From Batillaria attramentaria (lineage: Eukaryota > Mollusca > Gastropoda > Batillariidae): 64,000 bases of DNA. The stretch spans positions 80,001 through 144,000 of the forward strand of contig JACVVK020000324.1 of the NCBI GenBank assembly GCA_018292915.2. Reading direction: 5' to 3'. Below are positions 13,701 to 25,896 of the stretch, piece after piece. The translations under genes were made by a program, and so were the position numbers. The notes under the pieces were generated by a model, which saw only the letters and a list, made by a program, of their open reading frames with translations, ran no database searches and was not told where the DNA came from. The first letter of the stretch is position 1; each line of letters starts with the position of its first letter.

Positions 13701-16700
13701 GAAGGCCGACACAGATGCCGCTCAGAAAATCGAGGACGTTCGGCAGGAGACGAAAGCGGAGAAGAAACGGCTGGCGATGGCTGTGAGGAAGAAACACCTT
13801 GGCGCTCTTGGCATGACTGTAAGTAGCAGATGTGTTTCAGAATGAAGGCTTGAGATTCGGTTGTTAAATACTCGGCTGGGATAACTCTTTTTTTCAGTTT
13901 CTGTGTTTTTTGTTTTGTTTAGATGGTCCTTGTCCAGTACTTATCGTTAGACTTAGCAGTGATAACTTTCACTGCATTTTTTTTTTTTTGTGGACAAATT
14001 ATAAATGCCGGATCATTCTGCAAAAGGGGGTTTGTAGGTAGCATGATTTTCAGTTGATGTTTTTTTCCTATTCACATAGCTTTTCTTGTTCAGTACGTGT
14101 TGTCAGATGCAGTATCTAGCAGGTTTCCTTTAAGTTTGGGGTGGATTGTGGTGGGGGCCTAAAAACTGTTTGTAGACACGGGAAGAAATAGTTGCTTGTA
14201 GACACACAACTTGACATGCAGTCAGTGATAAGGTTCTTATTCTTACCTACACACACAAAATCAGTTCCGACTAGAAATAAACATGCAGTAGGAAATCAGT
14301 CACATGAACACATAAATTATATACATTTTGCATACCTACATGGATCGTGTGTTGCATGGTTCAGACAAACGAGAAAGGTCAGGTGACGGTGAAGAGCTCG
14401 GTGCTGAAACAGATGGAGGATCTGAAGGAGGAGACGGGACTCACCTGCTGCATCTGTCGTGAAGGTTACCGCTACCAGCCGCAGAAGGTACGTCACGCTT
14501 GGCTGACGCCTAATGATCTGTCATGTTAATTACCTGTACCTGTTTCTTTGTGGGGACACAAGTACATGTAAAAGTAGCTGAGGTCAGAATTGTGTTGCTG
14601 TTTAATGGATTATTACGTTCATCTTGTCACTTTTTCACCAAGTAAAATGTTGATTCCACAGAAAGAAAATCCTAAGAGAGGAAAAACCCAATGTAGTTCT
14701 GAAGACTGAAAACCTGAATGCACCATCGTGCACAGATCTTTATTTGAACATTTTCTTAGGGAGGTGGGGGAAGGGGGGTGTGTGTGTGGGGGGGGGGGAT
14801 GAGTGTGTGTCTCTGGATCGCCTAAGATGAGCATGTTTCCTCTTTACTCATTCACTTCTACTCTGTTTTGAAAATCATCTGGATTGTACATATATTTTGT
14901 GAATTGAAACTTCAGAATGAGGAAGAGCAGATGATACATGTACAGTGTGTGAATATTGTCCTTTTATTTTCCTCCCGAAAGCAAAAAATAAATGGCATCC
15001 GTCTCATAATCAGTCAGCCGTGACCTTTGCCTTTTTAACCTGTGTGATGTTCAGGTGTTGGCAGTGTACACCTTCTCCAAGCGCACCAACCTGGACGAGT
15101 TTGAGAACAAACCCCGCAAGACGCCGGGCTACTCTACAGTGTCTCACTTCAACGTGGTGCACGTGGACTGTCACACAGCCGCTGTCAGGTACGGACGCGC
15201 CAGTGTCACTGAGGAATTTTTTGTGCAATGCAAGTCCATTTTGAGAAGAGTGCAGGAGAAGTGCAAAGTATGTGTCATCTTTTGCTGTTAATTCCAGTTT
15301 CACCAAAATTCAACGAGGGTGATGATTAGTCTCACTCTTACTTGTGCTGGGTATAATTTCTGCACAGTTCACATCAGCCATTTTACTTTGGCCGGAAATT
15401 GTCCACTTTCAGTTTCTTTTTGAAAAGAGAGTTACCGCTAGGCTGGAAGGTGAGGGTGTGTTTTGAGGTTGAATCTCTTTTTCCATGGCAAAGATGGTTT
15501 CAAGGGAAAAAAGGTCTGCACATGCGCATCCCTTGTAGAGTTAATGTTAACGGCAATTATGCGTTTTCTTGCATCAGACATGCCCGAGGACGAGAGGAGT
15601 GGGAGAGCGCATCCCTTGTAGAGTTAATGTTAACTGCAATTTTGCGTTTCGTTGCATCAGACATGCCCGAGGACGAGAGGAGTGGGAGAGCGCATCCCTT
15701 GTAGAGTTAATGTTAACGGCAATTTTGCGTTTTGTTGCATCAGACATGCCCGAGGACGAGAGGAGTGGGAGAGCGCATCCCTTGTAGAGTTAATGTTAAC
15801 GGCAATTTTGCGTTTTGTTGCATCAGACATGCCCGAGGGCGAGAGGAGTGGGAGAGCGCATCCCTTGTAGAGTTAATGTTAACGGCAATTTTGCGTTTTG
15901 TTGCATCAGACATGCCCGAGGGCGAGAGGAGTGGGAGAGCGCATCCCTTGTAGAGTTAATGTTAACGGCAATTTTGCGTTTTGTTGCATCAGACATGCCC
16001 GAGGACGAGAGGAGTGGGAGAGCGCATCCCTTGTAGAGTTAATGTTAACGGCAATTTTGCGTTTTGTTGCATCAGACATGCCCGAGGACGAGAGGAGTGG
16101 GAGAGCGCCACCCTGCAGAATGCCAACACCAAGTGTAACGGGCTTTTACCGCTGTGGGGACCGCAAGTACAGGAGTCCGTCTTCGCCGCTTGTCTTGCCA
16201 GGTGAGTGTTTAAAATATTTGATTGAAATCGGAAGAGCTCGCCTTTAGATCAGGGCTGGGGTGAAAGTTTAAGAAATTGTTTTTGGCAGAGCGTTTGCCT
16301 TTGTCAGTGATGGTTGGTGATATTGCCTTTTCCAGTGACCTGTCCTAAAGGCGATGGTCATGCATGAGTGAGTACTCATACAGGCTATTGCAGTTCGTAT
16401 TATTTTGTGTATTGTTTATTGATACAGTGGCATCAGTGTGGTCACAGCTACTCTGCCACAAATAATCCAGAATGGACATTGCAAAAATTTAGACTATCCA
16501 AAATAAGCCTCAAATAATCCAAAACATACATTACAAAGATTCAGATAATCCAAAACAAACATTGTGAGAATCTGAATAATTGAAAATAAACATTGTGAGA
16601 ATTTGAATAATTGAAAATAAACGTGAGAATTTGAATAATTGAAAATAAACGTGAGAATTTGAATAATTGAAAATAAACATTGTGAGAATTTGAATAATTG

Positions 16701-18527
16701 AAAATAAACATTGTACCGGCCCCCGTAGTGTAGTGGTTAGCACTTCGGATCATGGACCGGGAGACCCGGGTTCGAATCCCAGTCGAGGCAAGCGGGATTT
16801 TTCCTACCTAGGTCGGCTCCTACCCAGAGCGGGTGTGCTATGGGCCCGATGGGGAGGCTGTTGCCACACAGCCGAGTTTCACCCACTTCACGGGTGCGAC
16901 TTTGGGGGTGCTTCCCTTAGTATGACACGTCGTTTGATGTGGATGATTACATGGCCGGCACCGCAGGTGCCGTAGTTCCCGGGCCTGGTTAATTCCGGGA
17001 TATTTATGACAGGAAGCGTGGAATACGGCCCTGTCCCGCAGTCCCAAACCACATGGACCTCCATAGCATCATCTTACTATCATCCTCATCTCCATCATCA
17101 TGCATAATAAAAATTGTCCCAGCTTCCGAGTCCTCCGTGGGTTCCACCCATGACCTGGGAGGAACACCACTGGAGTTGGCAAAGAGTTGGGGCAGAAAAA
17201 AAATAAATAAATAAACATTGTGAGAATTTGAATAATTGAAAATAAACATTGTGAGAATTTGAATAATCGAAAATAAACATTGTGAGAATTCGAATAATTG
17301 AAAATAAACATTTGTGAGAATTCGAATAATTGAAAATAAACATTGTCACAACTCAGAACGGTTGCAACATCTTGTTCCAGGCACAACAACTACCTGCAGG
17401 AGTGTACAGGCGTACGCGATATTGGCTACACCTACACTATCCACGACATCAAGCTGCTGCTGCTCCGCCTGGCTCAAGAACGCTCCTTCAGCGACGAGAG
17501 TGGTGGGGGCGGCCGCCAGAGTAATGTGCACATTCTGCCCTTCATGATGCACATCACGCTCTACGTCATCAATACGTGAGTATTATGTCATCTTTTGGGG
17601 ATGTTGTGTCATCAATACTATTATGTCATTGTTTTTTTGATGTGTGTGTTATGTGTCATCAGTATATGAGTATTATGCCTTTTTTCCTTTCTTGGGGGGG
17701 GGGGGGGGGGATGTTTTGTGTCATCAATACATGAATGATATGTCATTGTTGTTTGATGCATCGTGTCATCAGTATGTGAGTACATGTACTGTGTCATCTT
17801 TATTTGATGTTGTACAGTATCATAAATACCAAGTACTGTGTCATTGTTTTTTTGGTGATGTGTCATCAGAACATGTGTACTGTGTCATTGTTTTTTTGAT
17901 GATGTGTGTCATCAGTACATGAGTAGAAGGGAAAGGTTCGTTGGTTAGTTGGAATGTAATGTCGCCACCACAAGAATGATAGATGGCTCTAATGAGCAGG
18001 GTATGGGTGGGGAGGGGACAGCTACCCTTGGTGAAGAGTCCACCTGAAAACCATTCAATCCAGATTTACTCACGGGTCGTCTACGTCTGATGTATTCTTG
18101 ACTATGACGGACAAGTGACACAAACAAGCCCAGTTCACACAACCAGAGGAGACGGGCATTGTCAGGAGTCGGCATAATCTTTATTTGCTCCTGTCCAGGT
18201 TTGTCTGAACACACTGACACTGTGCCTGTATGAGTTGCAAGACTGGTGGAACACCTGTTGAGTCACCAGGCGCCCAAATAGGAAGCACAGTCATGTATAT
18301 AGTATGGTACAGTAAGGAACAGTATTGAGAGACAACGTCATTGCAAGTTATTTATGACCCATTTTCTCACGCAGAACTCGTGCTCAGCCGAGGGAAGAGA
18401 AGAACATCACCAACTTCCTGGAGATGCCCAAGGCCAAGTGGGTGGAGAACTGTTTCGAGGTGAGTGTACATTCTCTGTTCATTATGTAGGGACATGGACA
18501 ATACTCTGTAATAGACTTTCGAACCCC

Positions 18528-18558
<31 letters not shown>

Positions 18559-21500
18559 ACACTGCCCCACCCTGCTTCGCTTGTGGTGTCCATTGAGATT
18601 ACCATCAGCTGAGCAATTGATCCACTCCAGTGTCCACGTGTAGAGCATAAGCGCTCTGCTAAAACAAGCTCACTGTACTTGGGGATAGGGGGGGGGGGGG
18701 ACGCAAGATAGAAGTTACTGGGCTGCTCATTGGGGGTTTCTCTCCTGGTTTTCCAGCTTTCCTCCCCCAGCAAAATTGAAAAATAGGATAGGTATCGGGT
18801 GGTGCTGCGCTGCGGTGACACGCTTCCCTTTGGGGAAGAAGCCCAAATTTCATGAAAGGGATAATAAAGTACATGTAGTGAAAAAAAAAAAAGAAGAAAA
18901 AAAGAAAGAAGCAGTTGTTGTAGACTGAATCAGTTCTGCGGAGAGCGACTGTAGCAGTTAACTGATGAGGTCATGTTGACATTGATGTTGCAGACGGAGG
19001 GTCCCCTGTACTTCCTGGTGCTGGCCATGCACATGCTGTCTCCCACAAGATGGCGCGAGCTGCGCACCAAGTTCTTCGAGCGTGTGCTGGTCATGGCGCA
19101 CATGCGTGCCACTGCTCAGATAGGTGCAAAATCGTGAGTACTGTTTGATGATCTGGTGTATGTGGCTGTGGGAGTGCGGGGGGAGGGGTGGGGGAGGGGG
19201 GCATGGTGTGTGGTTGTTGCGAAGAAGGTGATACCTACACTGGAACGTCCATCTGTCCTGTTTCCTTTTGCCAGTTGGGGTTTTCACTCTGGTTGGTTGC
19301 CGATCTCTTCTTGTGCCTCATCCCTAGCTTTCAGGGGGAGCCGGGATAGCTGAATGGTAGAGCGTTGGACTCTCAATGCTCGGTTTGTGAGTTCGAATCC
19401 CGCCCGGGGCCAAATATTTGTGCTGGCCTTTTTCTCGTTGCCCCGTCTTTGATATCACCCTTACATGGTGGAAAAGGACGTTAAACTTCTAAACACCCAC
19501 CCACCCTCTCTAGCTTTCAGTACTCTCAGAAAGTAGTGATTTGCCGACAGTACTGTTCACAGTTTTTATTGTGTTTTCTTTTTCTTTTTTGTTGTGTGCA
19601 AAAGATGCACGCATTTAACCTACTTTGAGGAAAGGTGGTTGTCCCCAAACTGTACCACTGTCTGGGTAAACATAGATACAGCACAACCAGCCTGCACTCT
19701 TCAACCAATGATTTGCGATGAAAGTTTAGACAGGCAGCAAGGGGGGGTAGAGCAGGAAAGAAAAAAATCACAATAGATTATTCTAATCCTCCGTGTTGAC
19801 ACGGGCTTAGCGCGGCGTGAGGTTGGCGTTTGTTTGGGACATGGCCGCCTCCCACGCACGTGTCTGCGTGGCAATGATTTCATAATTTGGCCGGAGAGAG
19901 TCGAATTAACTTCACGGGAAATTTAATGTAGACTTTAGTTATATGAACTTACTGGGAGTTTACGTGTATCGGTCTCTTAAGCCGGTAAAAAAAATGTGGC
20001 AAGGTAAATGAGAAACGGAAGGTGAGTGGGGTGGGTTTTTTTTTTTTTTTTTTTTCCTGATAGAACATATTAAGTAGAAAGTAAGATTGTGTAGATATCC
20101 AGAAGGCAAATGACAAAGAAGCGGAAACAAAGAACAATCAAGTGACTGAAATTCTCCTAGCCATAATAGTGTACAGACACACACACAGGTCAGAGAATAC
20201 AAATGTACAAGGCCACAAAATGTTGTCTATTAGCCTCAGGCATCATGCTTCAATGCTTCAGTCTACAAACAAAAATTACCATGCAGACCTTTCAAGGGAA
20301 CCTACCTAACAGGAGTTTGAATGTCTCCTTTCCACTTAGGCCTCACCGGAGCAGTGCTAGTCTGCTTTCTGTTTAGGTCAAAAAGCCACTTCACCCAGAT
20401 CCACTCATGTCACCTTTGCCTCTCCTGCGCAAAAAGTCCCAGCTTCACTGGCAGCTTGCTGCCTTTTGCTGCCTCCTGCTTCGTGGGGTGGCTGTGAGCA
20501 GGATGTGAGATCAGTGGATATATTTTTCTTATTATCAGTAGTAGTATGATTCTTATTGAGTGGTGTTTATGTTTGGTGTTGCAGACCGACCGACAAAGAG
20601 GTGAAGAACTTCAGTCAGTATAAGATCTACATGGTCTTCTTTGGCTTCATCTCCGGCATGTACGAGAAAGTGTTCAAGGTGAGAGGAACACGCCCTTCAC
20701 ATGCTCGGTCTGTCTGTCTCAGAGGCTCTGTCTGTCTGCATCTGTCTTTTGCTGTGTGTGTCTGTCCATGTATTCATGTCCAGTGTGTGAGAATGCATGT
20801 GATTCATGTGAGCGTGCGTGTTGGGTGTAGCTTGCGGCTCTCTGAGCCAGATATTTGGGATTAAGTGCCTGTATTAATGTGGTGATTATTATTATCTATC
20901 TGTCTGTCTGTCTCTCTCAGTGTCTTTGCATCTCTCTCTTGCTGTGTGTGTCTGTCTGTCTCTCTCAGTGTCTTTGCATCTCTCTCTTGCTGTGTCTGTC
21001 TGTCTGCGAGGCTCTGTCTGCATCACTCTCTTGCTTTGTCTCTGTGTGTGTCTCAGGGGCTCTGTCTGTCTGCATCTCTCTCGTGCTGTGTTTGTTCGTC
21101 TGTCTGTCTGTCGGTCTGCATCTTGCTGTCTGTCTGCCTCTCTCACTGTCTCAGCATTTGTCTCTTGCTGTGTCTGTCTGTTTCTCTGTGTCTGTTTCTC
21201 TGTGTCTCTGTTTCAGTGTCTCTGTCTGTCTGCGTCTCTTGTGCTGTGTCTGTCTGTCTGTCTGTTGCCTGTCTCTCTCTTTGGCGGTTACAATACCGGT
21301 ACATGTACTAGGTTTTGGGTGATACAGACAAGTGTCGTTCTGAAAACTGAACATACAATCCGACGTGGGTAGTACCCCATCACACCATGTGCGCATGCCC
21401 TTGTGCCGTCCAATCGTTTCACTGAAAAATCGAGCGTTGTGTAATTCAAAAGGATGAAGTGGATGTCGGCAATGTTTGGTTAGTCTTAAAAGTAGACATA

Positions 21501-23432
21501 TGCCATTCTGCCGTCACCTGCAGAAAGGGCTTACACTGAACGTCATAGATTCGGCAGGCGATTAGGCGCTTCTCAAGACGACGGTAGGTGTCATGATACT
21601 TGTAACTCTGTCTAGAACTCGGCACTTTACCTTCAGCACCCTATCACAGGCAGTGTCACCCGCTTGTGATCATACGGTCCTGTAAGTAGGTGCAGCAACC
21701 CTCTTGGACCAGTTTGTATGGAACTAGCGTTGTTTTATTTTAGCCAAACTACAAGTAGTTCCTTCTTGTGATGTCACACTGGGGTTTGTGACGTGCTCAC
21801 GGCTTGTCGCTCTAATCCCCGCGTGCGGCCAATTGCCGTGTGTCAGCCGTAACCCGCGGATTAGCCGCGTCCCAGGCCTGGCCGTAAGACGCGGATTAAG
21901 GGATTAGGGAGGGGGATCAAAGGGCTCCGAGCTGTCAGTGGGCGCGCTTGACTGGCAGCCACAATTGTGTGCACATAGATGTGGCGGGATATGTAGAGGG
22001 GATGAGTCGCGGCTCCCTGCCTGTCTTGTAGGCGCGAATCGGCAAATCTTCGGACCATAGAGCTACACCTAGGATGGGTAGATGGGGGGGGGGGGGGGGG
22101 GTAGAACGGGGTGGACGGAGCTGAGACGGCGAACGGTGGTGAGGGGCGGAAGTGGGGTTTTTTGGTGACTGTATGTATATCTGTGGATTTGGTTGTCATG
22201 CTGTCATCGGCGATCAGGAGGGATTTAGATCCCCTGGTGGTTGTATGTTGCTGGTGACGGTAGCTCTGTGGGTTTTTTTTTTATGCCCGTGGGTCTAGTC
22301 GCCTGACCCACTGTTTTGTGGGGTCAGTCACCATTCTGGCTGCTGTCTGAGCCCCCGTTTAATCTTAGCTTCTTTTTCTCACGCACGCATGCAGGCACGC
22401 AAACGCGCGCGCGCGCGCACACACACGCGCACACACACGCGCACACACACACACACACGCACACACACACACACACACACACACGAAGTGTGGTAGTAGT
22501 GGTAGTTAAAACAACTTACGAGTCAAGTTTACACTGCGCACTTGTATTCTGCTGTTTAGATGCACAGTCACTGCAGAGAAAATTTGTGAATATCAGGTTA
22601 TGCATGATGTATTTTTAAATTTCAAAACCCCTACCCCCCTCCCCCGTCTGTCTCCCCCCCCCCCTCTCTCTCTCACACACACACCACCACCACCACCACC
22701 ACATAGGACTGGTGCGGGGGGTGGGGGGGGGGTGCGGGGGGTGGGGGGGGGGCGGGAGCTGTGTAGGGCGCTGTGTCAAAATCAACACCCCTCTAATCCC
22801 GTTAATCCGCCCGCTAACCGGGTGGGGATTAGTGCATCTTGTCAGCAGATTGGGGGGCCGGCGGCGTGCGTGCAGGTGTCTAGTGGGTGGACGGGTATTC
22901 CCTGTGTCTCGGGTACATGTACCCCCGGACGGGGGGTGGCTGGCTGGCGGGGTAGACTGGCGGGGTTGTCCGGGTGCTTTCGGCGTTTGTTGAGTGTCGA
23001 GAACGAGCCTGACGAGTGTCACTTAAACTGAGCCAGTGTCGGGGTACTGCCGCTTCACGTGTCCAGTGTCGGGGTACTGCCGCTTCACGTGTCCAGTTCA
23101 GTTGAGCTCAGTTCAGTTCAGTTCAGTTCAATGGACGACTCCACTACGGTCAGTCAGAGGAGGTGAACCCCCAGAATTCACCTCATGGCGTGCCGCGGCA
23201 CAGTGAGCAACAACACATGGCATGGCCTGGCAAACTTTCTGGCGCCATCGCGGTTCTGTCAGGGCAGGGCACGCAACTCTTGCCGCAATGCTGATTCGAT
23301 CTCTCTTCATGCGTGTTACACCGGTACTAAAGCTTTTCACGTGCAGTTCACACTCAGCCGCTGCTCGTCTGCTCCAGAATATAATTTCTAGTCTTACTTC
23401 CGAGTGGTTGGATGTTAGGAAAGAGAAACTCA

Positions 23433-23501
<69 letters not shown>

Positions 23502-24308
23502 TTACGGAGGTGGGGAGTACAAATAAAAACACAACTGAACAAAGTAAACACGTCAAAGTGTGCAGAGTAAGTCTCTAGAATCGGCCAAATATTTCTGCTG
23601 GCCTTTTCCTTGTTCGCTCGTCTTTGACATCGCCCATATATGTGGTGGAAAAGGACGTTAAACTCCCACAGCCCCCCCCCCCACCCCCAAAGAAGGTAAC
23701 ACTATGTCTTGACGCCACAGCGTTGATACAACATGACGTCCTGCAATAATGACACCACACTCCGCAACCAAACAGTCCGCGTGTTTAAGTTTTAGCCGCG
23801 TCAGTAGTTCAGTCAGTCAGTACCCCTTCCCCACCCGGCCGTCAGACAAGAGGATGACAGTTGGCAGCAAGCCGCCGTTGATAAGGGTGAAGCCCTCAGC
23901 ACACCCCGTCTCTTCCTCCCCCTGCTACTGACATTCAGCTGTCGTCTTCACACAGCGCGGCAACACCGCTATGTGCAGTGTCCAGCTCCATGCCTTGTCT
24001 TTTCCGGACAAATTAGATTGGGAAGCTTGTTGCTTTGGGGGGGGGGGGGGGGGTGAGGGGTGAAAGGGGGGTAGTAAAGATGGTTAGAGTGATACTGGTG
24101 CTACCACGAATCAAAAGTTCTGAGGTAAAGCCGTGCGTTTGGACTATGAGTATGTAACACATGTATTTCTTTACATTGTAGTTATGAGTTTTCTGGTTCT
24201 TATACCGCCCCTTTCTTTCACAACAGACCAACCGAAATCCAAGGAGTGTTTCCTGCGCTACTCTTATTTGATAACGGAAACACTCGATGTCAGTGTTGAC
24301 TGGATTTT

Positions 24309-24388
<80 letters not shown>

Positions 24389-24592
24389 AGAGAGAAGGAA
24401 TGAGGCGTGCATGAGTCAGAAAACGACTTGCCCCTACGATTACTACTACATGCACAATACCGCGTTACCACAGTTCACCTCTACGCTATTCACACGTTTC
24501 ATATATTAGAACTGAGTCAGGCTCGTGACACACGCGAGATGGTTTTGTTCGTGCGAGCATGGAGCACAGATCAAAACACGCTCCGGAGAAAA

Positions 24593-24639
<47 letters not shown>

Positions 24640-24808
24640 ATACACCAAAAACAAACAAACAACAACAACAACAAACCAGGGCAAGGGCGCGTTCTGGCCG
24701 CATGTAGTTACACGAGAAACACTGAAAGAACACCCTGTTCGCTGTTCGGACTAAAAACATTTCCGTATGATGCCGAGCTAAGCCTGTACACTGTCCCTAA
24801 CCTGTGAT

Positions 24809-24875
<67 letters not shown>

Positions 24876-25799
24876 GCGCGTGCTTTCTGCAGTTGACGCT
24901 TGGCTGAATAGAAAGATGTTGTGTGGACACATTTCAGACATCACTGTCTGGCTTTACCTGAAAATAATCATCGTTAAACTTTTGAATCGTAGCAACACCA
25001 GGAACACCCGTGCCATCTTGGCTGACACTCGTGAGAAGGGGAAGGGGTCTAGGGGGGAAGGGTGTGGGGGCTAGGGGTAAAGGGGGCTGGGGGGGGGGGG
25101 TTGCTGGACTGTAATTGAAAAAAGAACATCTGGTATAAACCTGTTCCCAAGATCCTCGGTCGCCAGAAAGAGGCTGGTTAATTTTCTTTTGAAGGGATCG
25201 AGTCTTGTGCAAGGCAGGCGGCCGTGTGGTTGGTGGCTGCTAGCGCGAAATTAAAATGACAAAAAGATATGAGAGGTTTGTTCTAAGTGATCAGTCAACA
25301 GAAGCGCTTGATCATTGATGCTTGGACGTCCTGTTCGTCGGGCGCTTGTAGGCCGACACCTTGCCATATCGTCTCTTTGACATCAGCGTGTGGAAAAGTT
25401 AATCTGGCGGAGATTAGGCAAATGATTATGAGATTTGCGAGTCATGTTGTAGTGGTGGCCCTCGTGCGGACACGTGTAATTATGTTGTTTTTGCCTCCCG
25501 TTGTCTGTAACCCCCCCCCCCTCCCTCTCCCACCCTTTACGCAGCGACCACCCCTACCCCGACCCCCACCGGTGGTGCAGTGTACCTTCTCATTGATGTT
25601 TCTGTAGTTTCGTGTGGAGCAGACTTTTTATAAAAACCTTTGTTTACTTGTCTTTCTCCACCAAATCCCCCCCCCCCCCCCCCCCCCCCGTCCATTGTAA
25701 CAAGACAGGGACGTGAGGACAAGAAGAAACAGACAATTAGAAACCAAACCAAAACAAATAGCAACAGCAAAACGAAAACGACAGACGGACGCACGCACG

Positions 25800-25896
<97 letters not shown>

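Noticed and set aside
15399..16248. Series of short frames starting MLHQTCPR, resembling a repeat-protein family or a CRISPR-like array
   Set aside because: The repeats are contiguous 83-bp units without spacers, and the real frame in the last unit is UBR4.
16715..16790. tRNA gene
   Set aside because: The A and B boxes belong to a SINE head followed by a SINE body and target duplication; the cloverleaf is not intact. The same applies to family A heads at 19.3, 36.6, 39.8, 54.3 and 61.9 kb.
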